From NCBI GenBank assembly GCA_022453515.1, contig JAJNNY010000012.1:1-64000 (forward strand): 64,000 nucleotides of DNA. The letters run 5' to 3'. The position numbers were made by a program, and so were the translations under genes. Under the pieces are notes generated by a model. The model saw only the letters and a program-made list of their open reading frames with translations, did not search any database and was not told the DNA's origin. The DNA is from Astrocystis sublimbata (Eukaryota > Ascomycota > Sordariomycetes > Xylariales > Xylariaceae). Below, piece after piece: positions 44,396 through 56,263 of the stretch. The stretch's first letter is position 1; every line of letters starts with the position of its first letter.

Positions 44396-47300
44396 CAAGA
44401 CACTTTGTCAGTCTCGTCAGTATAGTTGTAAGTATGGTATGTGGTCTAATGATCTGCACAGGGTCTCTCGATATTAGACAGAGCGAGGTGGAGACTGCGA
44501 GTATTGGAGGTTGCGGTGATTCGTAAATTCCTGCGGCGGTGGCTGGGGGCAGTTTCAATACATCCGTGAAGGAGTGAATTGCGACCGGATTGGGGCGATG
44601 CACGTAGCACCAACCCTGGTAATTGATGACTCTGAATAGCCTACCTATCTGACACTGATTTCCAGTGATTATTTCTTTGACTCCTAATTAGCTACAGTTC
44701 ATGGCCTCATGGGTTGGCTGGTGATGGGGGTCTGAGAGCGAAGTACTTGTGCTTAGTTACGCGAGATCGCGCATCGGTTTGTGGTAACCGTGGCCACACT
44801 GGATCGAAGACTAATAATACTGACTATTACAATGAGTCAACACTTACACACCATGTCATGTCGGATTGGTACCACAGCTGCATCGAGGACAAAATTGTTT
44901 GATGCGCTAGATTCAGGTCTAATTCTAGTGAGCGCCACTGTCAGATCCTATATTGAAATTAACTAGGGCATACATATCATAGATAATACTAGGTAAACTA
45001 CTGGTACACGTAGTTTAGACAATACCTATGAGATGGCTTGCTCCTGTAACAGGCTGTACAGAATGACCTGTCGACTTGCCAAAAGCAATGCGACGTGATC
45101 TACAGGGCCGGATTCGTTTCAATATCAGACAAAAGCCGGCAAATATGCCGACACCGCGCGACAAGTATGATGAGATTCAGCACACCATATGCGCATAAAT
45201 GAATTGCTCCGACAGCTACCGCGAATGGGCAGTTCCCCCTCTTCATCGATGCCAAGACTGGCGAATGGTAAATGCGACAGGGCTTCGGGGTTTTCTATAA
45301 TTGGGTGGGGACACGAAGGAGATGATGACTTTGAAACACATTCGAGGAAGCAAAAGAAAAGATCCCAGGTTATGTGACCGAATTCCCTGGTGTGTGTTCG
45401 CCGAAACGGATTATATCTCCTACACAGCTCAGGCCAAGTTACCTGGAATGGATGAACGCTCTTTTTGTCATTCAGTCAGTCACTTGGTCGGGCGGTCGGT
45501 CGGTCGGTCCAAAGTCAAAGTCGCACAACTGTCCCACACCGGCTCTATTCATTCCATGCGGCACTTTTCGCATCAGTGACTAGCTAATCGTTTCCCTTGA
45601 ATGGTATGACAGGCAATGCTGCAGATTCGCGGCGAGGACCATGGCCTCGTCACATCATTTGGTCTGATGAATATCGTGTGACACGGCATCCGTGTAACAG
45701 GGAGCGAGAGAAAACAGAGATAGATACGTAGATACTTTATACCTAAGATGTTTGATGATGAAGCAACCAGTAATAGCCGAGATAAGAACGTGTCTGATCT
45801 GACATCCAGTTCGGACACCTGGCCTTGGAGGCAAACGGAAATGACAAAGATCTAACAGCCGAGATATTTACGATATTTATTTGGCTGACTTACAACATGG
45901 ATTTATCCTGCAGGTGATGCACCGTGAACTCAATGGTGCTCTCTCTAAGACTTGAGCTCGTATTCTAAGATTTAAGGTTCGCAGCTCTCTACCCCGCAAT
46001 GACTCTTGCCTTTCATAACAGTTCATGGAAATATGGGACAAGTTGAAATTGTATACTTCTCAAGAGGTGATGCTGCGTCTCGTTTGACTCGAATATGACT
46101 CTTTTTAGCATTGGCCGTATCTGACGCGTACTCTGTGGTACATGTGCGCACGCAGGCAACAGCATGAGTTCCCTACAAGGCAAATGAGTAGCGGGCTAGA
46201 AGGGCCAACGTAATACGTGTCGCGCAGCACACAGACAACAAAATATAAACGGACCGAAAACTAACTACCTTATGTTACAACTCATTGTTGAGCTCTCGAC
46301 ACTGACATTGTTGATCGTTCAGTCAGTTGTGAACATACAAACACACCTTTATAAGATTGAGAGGGATGTGGGACGGTAAGATGTAACAGTACCAATCGAG
46401 CCAGTCATCAGATCTAGCTGCCGTGAGCAAAATTGGATACGGACCATACGAGTAACATGTGCAATAAGCAGGCATCTGTCTCAACACACCGCACAGAAAC
46501 TCCAAAAAGGGAAATCATATATGAAAAGAGGGCGGGGAAAACGCAACCCTTCCGATCAATGATGAAGCGGTTACTTCAGTCTGACGCCACTGACCTAGCC
46601 CCCGCTTCGTGCAGTAACATCGCCTAATGCTGACAACTCCGTTATGTCTTGAGCGGTCGGCTTATTCTCTATTTAATTATAGCTCTATCAGAATTAGGTA
46701 GCGACTGAAATCTGAATCTGTAGACGATGTCTTACAGTATACTGCTTCTGTTTCACCAAGCTTGTTCCAATACATTTGATGTCTTTGCATGCCGAAACCA
46801 CGTTGCCAATAGTGAACGGCGAGTTGCAGACCAAATCTGTCTGAACGTCGCAAGCAATGTTTCCTTACATCTTGAAGCTCAAGCTGGAAAATATATATAC
46901 ACGCAAAACCATGTAGCGTCGAGTTGTTATTGATATGCAAGCTGCCGTGTTAGCGAAATTGATGTGTGTTGCAAGATACCGCGAATACGAGCCGTTTTGG
47001 GAGGTTGATTGCCAGGATCCATCGTTAACATACAATTGTACTTACTTATATACGGCGTCGAGGCTGGGTGATAGATAGATAGATAAGACAATAGGTTCAT
47101 ATCGTTTCTTGACAACGCTGCGCGGAGAATGACCCCTGCAACTCTGACTAAGATCTTGACTCGGAGTTACGGACATACCTAGGCTTTCTTTTGAGCTCGT
47201 GATTCTGATCAGACATGTCATATGATCCCTTCCAATTTGTATTCAAGTTCGGACCTCAGCTGAGGACCTAGTACTGCCGAAGCATCCGTGTTAGCTGCCC

Positions 47301-47545
47301 TCGACATCAAGAATTCGATAGCCGAGCTAAAAGTGCACTTTACGCAGTCAGTCAAACGGACGTGGTGAAGGTTACTACGGAATCTACACTTGTGAACCAG
47401 AAAAGGGCTAGCTTTTGACATGACAACTCGTAGTGTGAAAGATCAACCAACCTCGTTACCGTGAAGCTCGTGGCGTTGCTGACTTGACCGTTAATAGTTT
47501 TGCATGTTACTTTCCGTCGTGAACATATTACTTCAAGCATGATGT

Positions 47546-48988
47546 TCATCGTCGTCCGCCACCTCTTCCACCTCCACGGCCGCCTCCCCTGCCCCTTCGC
47601 CCACCTCTTTTCGCTCCAGGCCTAACGTTGTTAACATACAACAACTCTTCACCAAACGCCATCTCCCCTAACTTTGTGTAGCTGATCATGCCACGGTCGA
47701 CAATCGCAATAATAGTGCTCCTCCAACCGTGCTTGAGACGCTTATACACAAAGCCCGCCCCTGTCTTGCCATGGTCCGCGTCCGGCGGGTTCCAAGGCAT
47801 GGGCAGGAGCAGAGCGTCCAGCTGCTGAAGCGTTGGGACGCTTGTGTCGCGGGCATCCACAATAGCCATCTGAAAGTCGGGCGGGGGTGGTTTCGTCTTG
47901 GAGAAGAATGATGTGCCTTTCCATACATTGTAATGCAGCTCGAATGGGTCTTGTGGTCGGGGTGAGTCTGGTGTTGGAATAGGACTGGGCTTGTGTCGCT
48001 GCACAAGAGCTATTTGCTCGAATATGGGTACATATGAGCGATATACGCCGGGTCTAACGAGCGGGCCGTATCCTGCGTGGCTGGGTTTCCCGGAGAAGGG
48101 GGCACTCGCCGATTGCGTAAGCGAAACCAGCCACTGCCAAAGTGGACTGGGTGCCTGTGATGGGGGCGTATACGACGGCGACGGCGTCGTCCGTAAAACG
48201 CTATAGCCCGTCCGTCTTAGACTGGCGTAAACCTGATATTTCTCGAGGCTGACTTTCCCCCTCTCTCCATCTCTGCCGATGAGGAGTGCATACGCGGCTT
48301 CTAAGCTTAGAGGTATACCGAGATCGTCCTCTTCAGGCGTCTGTTCTGGGTCGGAACTCTCGTCCTGTGCTGGGAAGATGTCACTAATGTCTCGAGCCGG
48401 CCACCATAGTTCGAGCGTCCCTCTCTCGACCAGGAACAGGGCCTCTTCCGGCAGCAGCCATGTCTTCAACCAGCCCGGACTGAACTTCTCGGCGCTCGTA
48501 ACGACGCGACCCATCGACAGAAGCATAGTACTCGCATCTGACTCGACCGCAACGACCCGTTCCCTGGCGAAAAGTCCCAAATTCGAGCCACGGCTTTTCT
48601 TGGTCCTATCCGGAGGTTGTTTGTCGGTCGCAGGTTCGGGCGGTGATTCTTCCGGCGGGGTGTCGGCCCACCGATCGGGGAAGTACCACCCGCGCAGGAT
48701 ATTCTGAGGTTGGCTCTGGCGAGTATAGCTTAGCACATCGTGCATGGCAGCACGGCTGGACTCGAGGACGCCATCTTGGGCGCGAGTGCCGTGGGTCTCG
48801 AAGTCCTTCTCGCCGCGCCGTATAGACCTGCTGGAAGCCTGCGATTTCCTCTTGCCTTTGGAGCCGGCAAGCTGCGACGCGAATTGTAAGAAGTCCGGGG
48901 CGAAATCGCCGTCGTCGTCGTCAGATAGAGTCTCGTTGTTGGCGGGATTGAAGGACGCGGGCGTCAAGTCGTCATCGTCGAATGACAT
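47546..48988 (-). CDS. SEN54: tRNA-splicing endonuclease subunit Sen54
   Basis: Intronless, 480 residues from ATG 48988 (MSFDDDDLTPASF). The frame also continues upstream from non-ATG codons, which were ignored. The N-terminal Sen54 domain (about residues 35-240) includes KDFETHGTRAQ, LSYTRQSQPQNILRGWYFPDRW, LFLVERGTLELWW and SLEAAYALLIG, with KYQVYASLRRTGYSVLR after it. The C-terminal part carries MAIVDARDTSVPTLQQ and the usual last helix region, then an RGG-like tail (GGRRGRGGGRGGGRGGGRR). Sen54 is a structural subunit of the heterotetramer with Sen2, Sen34 and Sen15, which cuts pre-tRNAs at intron boundaries in or near the nucleus. An intron-containing tRNA-Leu lies 370 nt upstream and two intron-containing tRNA-Phe genes lie in the same window. 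The Gly/Arg tail is unusually long and may bind RNA. Confidence 0.93.
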   Translation of the reverse strand: MSFDDDDLTPASFNPANNETLSDDDDGDFAPDFLQFASQLAGSKGKRKSQASSRSIRRGEKDFETHGTRAQDGVLESSRAAMHDVLSYTRQSQPQNILRGWYFPDRWADTPPEESPPEPATDKQPPDRTKKSRGSNLGLFARERVVAVESDASTMLLSMGRVVTSAEKFSPGWLKTWLLPEEALFLVERGTLELWWPARDISDIFPAQDESSDPEQTPEEDDLGIPLSLEAAYALLIGRDGERGKVSLEKYQVYASLRRTGYSVLRTTPSPSYTPPSQAPSPLWQWLVSLTQSASAPFSGKPSHAGYGPLVRPGVYRSYVPIFEQIALVQRHKPSPIPTPDSPRPQDPFELHYNVWKGTSFFSKTKPPPPDFQMAIVDARDTSVPTLQQLDALLLPMPWNPPDADHGKTGAGFVYKRLKHGWRSTIIAIVDRGMISYTKLGEMAFGEELLYVNNVRPGAKRGGRRGRGGGRGGGRGGGRR

Positions 48989-49356
48989 TGTTATGTTCAA
49001 GGATGCTGAATTTTGGCGGCACGGATAGAGTTGGAGGGGCAAGACTTGATTGAATTTAGACGAAGTCTAGGCAAAGCTGCAGGGATGGCAGTACCTGCAT
49101 ACGACTACTATGGGAGAAACCTTATGCTACCTACAGATAGCCGTGACATTAATGGTCCTCATCACACACTGTGGCTATTGCCTGCCTAACGCCGTTTAAA
49201 GTAAATGCCTACCTACCTATGTCCCTTTAATAGGTAGTCATATGCTATCTGACCTAAAGCAAGTAAATGACATGGAGAGTTGATAGCTGACTGGCTCAAA
49301 GCCAATTATATGTATGTCCTAGACTAGAAAGATAAGAAGATAACCAACCAAAAAGT
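48989..49356. other. SEN54 promoter region
   Basis: 368 nt between the SEN54 start and the tRNA-Leu gene. It has a GC-poor part with CTACCTACCTATG repeats. No ORF. Confidence 0.45.
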
Positions 49357-49468
49357 TGAGAGCTGCAGGATTCGAACCTGCGCGGTTTCCCATCGCGGGA
49401 TTTGAAGTAATCAGACCGGAAGTCCGATTTACCTAAACACGACGCCTTAACCACTCGGCCAAACTCCC
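49357..49468 (-). tRNA. tRNA-Leu(UAG) with about 33-nt intron
   Basis: Class II cloverleaf: acceptor GGGAGTT/AGCTCTC (two G-U pairs), D arm GCCGAGTGGTTAAGGC, anticodon stem TCGTG/CGCGA with loop TTTAGG(C), giving anticodon TAG. A long variable arm TGGGAAACCGC, T arm GCAGG TTCGAAT CCTGC and discriminator A (49357) follow. The intron, about 49431-49399, begins after the base 3' of the anticodon. Anticodon UAG reads CUA leucine codons; it is not a stop suppressor. The exact intron ends need the bulge-helix-bulge fold. Confidence 0.88.
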
Positions 49469-51061
49469 TGTTCAAGACTTTAATGATTACAGATTAGCTA
49501 TCTCGCGTTATACTGGCCAGTAGAGTGCAAAGCTCGCTCGGTTGTGTACACTCTATTTCACCTTCAAAGACAAATATCCAGAACCTAAAATATTAATAAA
49601 GCATATACTAGTATATATATATCTAGGTAATGTAAATTCGAGGAGCAAGCCTAATTCCATCATTTCAAACTGTTAACAGCGGAAAGGAGTATGAAGGAGT
49701 TGGGTACCCATGGTCAAGTATGATTGCATCGCCCGTGGCTCCGTCCTGACTAGAGATATGTCTTGATGTAATTCAGCTTGTGACCACGAAGCCTATTTCA
49801 GGCTTCTGTCGCAAAAGTAGCTAGGCAAGAATCATGTCAGAATATGAGCTGTATGCTGCTTCGCGCTTCAGATGGCAGTCTAGGCTCCCACAAGTTGGTC
49901 AGAGATAGAGCGAACACGATATCATGTTGGCCGGGTAAGCAGCACAGCCATGGGTGAGCAAGGCGCCACGCCACCTCTTGTACGTATGATTCATGATCAA
50001 CGCGCGACGTGCATCTGATCAGTCCAGAACGACGGCTTGAATTGGTATATATTAACTCATCTATTGCATGGGCAAAGTCCTCAATCAGGACTAACTCAGG
50101 CCCAGCAATCCTCGTTTCCACGAAATAAACCGCGCTCTCCAACTCGCTGTCCTAAAGGGTATTGCATCTTTCCAACAACAGTAGTAAATCAGTTATTTTT
50201 CTTCTCCATAGGCCATGATGATCTCCCATCAGTCTCCGTAGTAGGAGTTCCACCTTAAGTCCCAAGCACATATTCATAACCATGAACGTCATACAACATA
50301 TTGTGCTAACAAGAACACCATCAGCCCTTCCGGACTTACGCCCCTGAACGACGTATGCGTGTTCGTATGTCAATCGCCTTGAAACGAAAGCAGATAATTG
50401 ATAGTGCCCAGAGAACGCTCGCAACCAACTCGGACGCCTAAAACACCCCTTGATACCGATGCACCTTTGATCCGTCTCCTTTAGTAGAACAGTTCCAGAT
50501 CTCTCTCATGAGTGTACGCCTGACCGATATATCTCGTCTTCTAAGAGGCGGTGTATGCATCGATGACGAGATACGTGAGCGTCGTCGTCTCTCGTCTTCT
50601 GCCATAGCTATTGGCTTGCCCGACGACTGAGTGAGTGAGGGCACACAATCCCCACATCATTTCATGCCCTTTCATATTCAGTGACATCCGCACATGCTGT
50701 CCGTTTTGGGAGACTAATGATTCTCCTTTCGCAGGTACCGTATTGACAGGAGAATGAACTCTTTCTCTCCAGACTAGGATCAGCCAATATTGCCTCTTCA
50801 GTTCAATGACGACCGTGGATCCATAGTGCGGGACCAAAATGGTATACCGGTAGAACTGCCTCTCGATTGGAAATGAGTGGTCGCGTCAATCGCAAGCCTC
50901 TCTGAGCGCCAAGCTGGCTGTCGTTGGGCATAGGATTTCACGGCTTCTGTAAGAGCCCCTTGACCTTAGACAAGAGATGCCGTTTTTGCCTGTCCTTTCA
51001 TAAAGTCTGTTTTCCTCTTCGTAAGTTTCGCTTATCCCCTAATGTTATCGCCAGCTTCGGA
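49469..51061. other. 1.6-kb gene-free region
   Basis: Between tRNA-Leu and the arrestin-like gene. Minus frames at 49837-50142 and 50438-50837 lack domains. AT-rich near 49580-49640. Nothing recognised. Confidence 0.45.
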
Positions 51062-52563
51062 TCATTCAATCAAAGGTTTCTTCTGGCCCCCAACTACACA
51101 CAGACCCAAAGTCGCCAAAGCATTATGATCGGTGGCTAAGACGATTTGCCGGGCTGGAAGCATAGGATTCGTCTGGTCAACGGTTGAAGCATCTTTGGCT
51201 GCTTGTTCGATGGCATCCATCTCCTCCTTACAAGCTTGGTGGTCCAGGGGACAGATCACGATAGGCTGTCGAAGGGTGATATCTCTCGCTGAGGTCATGC
51301 TCGCCTAGATACGCTTTGTTAGTAGATGTATCAACCGGTGAGCAGGGAATAATAAAGGACACGATGGCGCATGCATACCTTGATGCTGAGGTAGAAATCT
51401 ATCTTGTAGAGAGTTGATTTCGTGGTGAAAGACATGACTTCATAGTTGGGAAATGCGGGTTGCCCTCTTCGGACAATTCCATTGGAATCCCGTAAGTCCT
51501 TGTGCGGGAAAATGACACCCATGTTCGTCACATAACCCTCTTCAGGTAGTTTCATGCCCACGTTTTGGACGTGCTTCTGTATACGGTTGACTTTCTTCGT
51601 CGGTTCGTCGCCCTCGGGGTTGTAGGTTATCTCTTCCTCAATGGCCAAGGTAATGCTCTTTACTGTGACTTTCCTGGCCTTGGCTGGCCAGTCAAGGTTT
51701 GGTTGTATTTTGATATAGACGGTAATTGGGTCCATGGGGCCATAGCTCCATTTCGGCAACGACATGAACAGCTGAACAACACTGTCGGTGGTGGCCACTT
51801 GAGTCTCGGGGCGGTTGTACATTCCAAAAGTTGATAATGTGTCGTATCGTTGTAGAGGTACAGGGAAGGCGTATTTGTTTTGAGCACTTTGGCCCTGCTG
51901 TACTGTGACGACCAACTCGTAGTACGTCTCGGCCGTCCTACTAGGAAGCTGTAACGAGCCTGGCGGTATTCTTCGGTTCGTCTCCTCGCCTCCCCGCCCA
52001 AAGGGTATAAACAGAACAAACGGCAGGTCCATGGCGATGACATTGTCCGCCTCTTTACCCGACGAGCATCGGTACAGCAAAAGCTCCTTGCCCACAACGT
52101 CGGTGGTCTCTCGACGAGGGGTGCCGAGGTGACGTTTGGCTACGTTCTCGGCGGCCGGGTGGATAGTTTCTCTTCGTTGCAGACATATTCGAACAAGGGA
52201 GACGGCGACGGGAGCGGATACGCCTTGCTGTGGGCGAATCTCGACCTTGCCCTCGATCCGCGGCTAGGTTTTTCTGTTAGTCTTAATAGTCTTCGATACA
52301 CGAGCTCTGGGTCGCGAGTGGAGGCCGACAAGGGACGGCGCAATTCACTATAGGAAACTCCATTGCGACGCCCAAGAGGGCGGAAGAAAGGCAGGGGTGG
52401 CGACAGAATGCGATGACCACAGCGAGCGCCACCGCCAGGCTACCACAGGCGCGATAACAATCAATGCACTCACCAAAGTCGCCGAGATGCCTGGATATCC
52501 GACCAGGAAACTACTGTTTGGCGGGCCCGAAACACGGACGAAAGCGGCCACTCGATCCGTCAT
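51062..52563 (-). CDS. Arrestin-like protein
   Basis: Three exons: 52563-52474, 52263-51379 and 51304-51062, 1218 nt or 405 residues. Introns are 210 and 74 nt, and both junctions are phase 0. A stop codon lies in frame just before ATG 52563, fixing the start. The N-terminal arrestin sandwich shows VGYPGISATLPRIEGKVEIRP, LPFVLFIPFG and a TAETYYELVVTVQ strand. The C-terminal sandwich includes SYGPMDPITVYIKIQPN, KVTVKSITLAIEEEITYN and FPNYEVMSFTTKSTLYKIDFYLSIK, then RDITLRQPIVICP. Fungal alpha-arrestins recruit the Rsp5 ubiquitin ligase to plasma-membrane transporters and direct their endocytosis. No PPxY ligase-binding motif is visible here, so it may act without Rsp5 or belong to another arrestin subgroup. 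Partners are unknown. Confidence 0.82.
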
Positions 52564-54642
52564 GTTTCAAGGTACGGGATTTCGTCATCAATGTCGTGAT
52601 ACTGGCGAAGATAGAATCGGGACGGGACAATGGTGAGGCTTGCATTCAGTGGCGGCAACGGCAACAGCAGCGGCGCAGTGTGAGCCACATCTATCCTGCG
52701 ACTACGGCCATGCGCCGGGGGAGCGTTCGGGGGGGGATGCCGCGGTCGGGTGCCAGTGTTGTCTTGTGCGTATTGGTAGGTTGGGGCGACTGGTAGGGCT
52801 GCGAGCGACACCGAGGTCTCAAGATGCTGGGCGGTATGGAGAATGGTCCGGCGTGTTGATACGATCGAGGATGGGTGGTACAGCACCGGGTGGGGATTGT
52901 GGTCGGCAAAGTCCGCTGCAAGTAGTAACAATACAGCAGCGACGGGGCGTATACTCGTGGACGAACCGCCGGCAAAGGGAGGTTGGGCGATGCACGAGGG
53001 AAGAGGGCTGGGCTAGAATTCGATGGCGTAGCACCCGGAGCGGAGGGGGTGTTCGGGTGTTGTTGGTTGAATAGAGGCGTGTGAGGGACGGCGACAGCGG
53101 CGGAGACGGAATGGCGGAGAATGAGAATGTGTGTTGAAAGAGTGTTGACTGCTTCAAAGTTGGTAGGCGATAGGTACTGACTGTACTTGGTGTGTATGCG
53201 TGCGTACCTAGGTACCTAGGTGCGGTTCCAGCAGATATGGATGCAGTCTAGTGTCTTAAGGCTGCAAATGAACAAAAGCTCCACCGCGAATAGTCAAGAA
53301 TAGTCTCATATCGACATGTACCGACCGTACCGTACCATTGCAGATGGGTGGGTTGGTTCGGGATTGGACCAGGCACAAAACAAGGGTACCTGGGGCTTGG
53401 GGCTTGGGGCTTTGGGGGGGAGGAGTAAGGTTGGACGAGAGATGGCATGGATGGGGGAGATATGGATGTAGGTATGCCCCAGATGAGATGGGATGATGAT
53501 TGATTGGATACTCACTTACACGTACAGGTGGTGGTGACTGTGCGCAGGCGTTAAAGTGACGAGTTAGTGGCCGTAAACAGAGCACTCCGCTCCGTCACCG
53601 CCCTGCAGCAGAGAACAACAACGTTCAAGGTTACAAGTCGTCGCAATGACCCTTCTTTTGGTGACACGTGAGAGCAGTGACATGAGCATTGCAGGTTCTA
53701 GCCAAGCAGAGAACAGCAAAGGAGAGAGAGATAGAAGAACACTTTGAGACATGTTATCAGAGATGATATCTGACACCGTAGATGTAGGTACCTAGCTACA
53801 TGTAGACGGCACCTACACGTACTTTCCAGATAGCGACTCTAACTGTTCGAATTCCCATCAAAGGACTTTTGACTTCTTCAACAATTATAATTACTAATTG
53901 GTCAGCTGCGTAGGCAATTCATGCGCAGCTGAGGCGGGTGTAATCATAATACATGGTTTTATCGGACTGACGCTGGATGGATAGGACAGCCTTGATCCAT
54001 AGTTGACAGTTCTAAATGTTTCATTGCGGCGGTATGGCTTCATCATACCTACTTGAGATGATGACATGCAGCGTCGATACGACCATACGGTATGCCACTT
54101 CCGGTCTTGTCGATTCACATACGCAGGCCTCGACAGACAACTGGACTTGGCATGCTGGACGACCGAGGCCTAATCTACCAGTGTTAGAGACGAGCTGGGT
54201 TGGGAACTAGTCTGCGACGCTGAGTGAGATCTAACAGCTGAAGGACGTCTACGTATGTCCCTGGTCCCAAAGACGCAAGGACTTATACTAGGTATTATAA
54301 AACTAGGCCTAATCATTTAACGTCTACTCGGTCTACTAGGTATGCGCAATTCCTTGGGTCATGAGCCTTGCGACCCAGAAGTTCGTAGCGAGGCCAAGAA
54401 CAGTAGGTGAAGAATAGAGGCGATAGGGCAAGTTGAGGATCGAGGATCGTCAGGCCGCAACTCTTACAATAGGGCGCTCTTACTGATCTCTGTCCTTATT
54501 CCCTGATTCAGTCTTGGAAGTAACCCTTTGGCACTTAACACGTGGGACGGGAGAGTTGTGGAACTCAAGCTCACCTTCGCACAACGGGCAGAACAGGTCC
54601 TCGCAGGTCCACAGGCGAACAGGCTCTCGGAGAGGCTTGAAA
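52564..54642. other. Gene-free region upstream of the arrestin-like gene
   Basis: About 2 kb. The first 600 nt is GC-rich with overlapping frames on both strands, none with a domain; it is probably a long 5' leader. ACCTAGGT palindromes recur near 53206-53218. Short frames at 53564-54210 are not supported. Confidence 0.45.
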
Positions 54643-55109
54643 GGGAGTAAGGCTAGGAGCACATGGTCTGAAAGATAGGAGCACATAGATCCACTATAAT
54701 CTACAACTCTAACCAATAGTCTCCGGCCAAGCTACCTTACATATTAATTTGCATATAAACCAGCTGTATAATCGATATTTATATACTTGCCAGAGAGGGC
54801 TCCGTCCGGCTCTACCTAGAAACTCAACCCGCCCTTCCACCCGTACATCTATTAGGGTTCGGGTTAGTAGTTAGGGTTTGGGTTAGATCTAGTGTTTGGG
54901 TCTCTTGGAATATGTATATTAATAGGTAGGTTACGAAAGGGCTGGCTAGCTGGAGCGACGAAGATGAAGCTTTAAGGTAGATGGAAGTATACTATCTTGT
55001 GCAAGTGGTATGCAAGGTGGCATGACAGACGACTAATACTAGAGTGGTAATGTGAGGGTGGATCCATGTGCTCCTATCTTTCAGACCATGTGCTCCTAGC
55101 CTTACTCCT
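54643..55109. repeat. Inverted repeat, two 52-bp arms around 363 bp
   Basis: Arms 54643-54694 and 55058-55109 are reverse complements with one internal mismatch (ACATAGATCC against ACATGGATCC). They share GGAGTAAGGCTAGGAGC and GGTCTGAAAGATAGGAGC. Each arm also contains an internal near-repeat (TAGGAGCACAT twice). The interior (54695-55057) is AT-rich and includes telomere-like DNA at 54852-54887. Confidence 0.75.
54852..54887 (+). repeat. Interstitial telomere-like repeats
   Basis: TTAGGGTTCGGGTTAGTAG then TTAGGGTTTGGGTTAG: degenerate TTAGGG units in tandem. TTAGGG is the usual filamentous-ascomycete telomere repeat. Too short and diverged to be a telomere; likely an interstitial trace or chance. 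Confidence 0.5.
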
Positions 55110-56263
55110 TGAAAGGATGCGAGGGCCTAGAGCCAACGAGGGCCCGCTATGCGATGATCTGGGAGCCCCTCGAGCCCCTCTCAGCCAAATCCGGATTAGA
55201 CCGTATACTAGCCTAGGACTTCATGGTTCGGGGACAGGGGCGAGAAAGGGCCAAGGTGGTGCTGCCGGCGAGCGTAACAAGGATGATATACGACATCAGA
55301 GCCCGCCTACTAAGAACGCCAACCTTACTCAGCGAAAATCCCTTTTACATATATCAACGAATGTGCACTTATCATCCAATGCCAGTCTTTGCGGGTTTCC
55401 TGCCTCGCTTGATGTCGATGCTCGATTGGGGAGGGAATTGAAGCAATTTTGACGTCATTCTTTCGTAGTAGTGTCTCATTGCGTGTGGAATAATCTACTG
55501 TCTATATGCGACGGGAGACAGCGTGAGGAGTTGGGCGTAAAAAACTCCGATCGTTAGCTCGGGTGGATGATTAGTGCTTATTGCTGTTATCGTCGATACC
55601 TCTTATAGGAAGAAACAGTAACAGAAATAGGATCCATACCTCGCATACCCTCGCATATACCACCTACCACCTACATAGCATGTTCGGTCCCTCCATCTAT
55701 GTAGTCGCTGATCCTTTGCTACCCTGTCCAATGTCTGCCTGCGGTTTGGCGTACGATGAAATTCTCGGCTTCAAAGCCCCCCGAAATTGAGTATGTCCAG
55801 ATTGTTAGAATAGCCCAGGAGAAGTTGACATCTTGACGCGTAGCATAACTCTTCTTCTACATGTAGCTCCCGTCTGGTCCATGCTGGCCCCTCCAACTGC
55901 CCAGGTGGGCACCCAAAGCTCCGGACGCCCAGGATGTCCTCTATTCATCCACTAAAATAGTTCACCTACCCAGACCCCCAGACACACTCGCGGGCCAGTC
56001 TACCTTTTCTGCTAATGTTGGGCCTTGGCACTCGGTACCTAATGGTACCTACCTTAAGGTAGCGGAGCTCCAAAGCTGTTTTGGAACTTGACCCATGCGC
56101 ATAGCATGATGTTCATTCTGTCGACTTCTACACAATCATACTGGATCGGTAGGGATGACTGCAAGAAACCTCGCATTGACTGTGGCCATCTGAACACAGT
56201 CGCTGAGGTATACCGACCATCTGGATCGTGTCAGGGTCCAAACAGTTAACGAACACAAACGCC
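55110..56263. other. Gene-free region before the cyclophilin gene
   Basis: About 1.15 kb. A plus frame (55066-55452) starts in the right inverted-repeat arm and has no domain. Its GC-rich part near 55120-55270 may be repeat remnant. The 3' end is the cyclophilin promoter. Confidence 0.45.

Larger units (their letters stand above)
41268..47545. other. 6.3-kb region without a supportable gene
   Basis: Minus-strand donor-like sites (GTGAGT near 42163 and 42301, GTAAGT near 42358) suggest spliced 5' UTR of the 38820-41267 gene, but no exon can be proved. The remainder (about 42.7-47.5 kb) has short frames such as 43785-44054 without domains, microsatellites at 42084-42126 (TGATGTGG) and 44373-44395 (AAAGAC), and a GGTC tandem at 45489-45509. 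Confidence 0.5.

Noticed and set aside
49357..49468. tRNA with anticodon TAG read as an amber suppressor
   Set aside because: Anticodon UAG pairs with CUA (Leu). An amber suppressor would need anticodon CUA.
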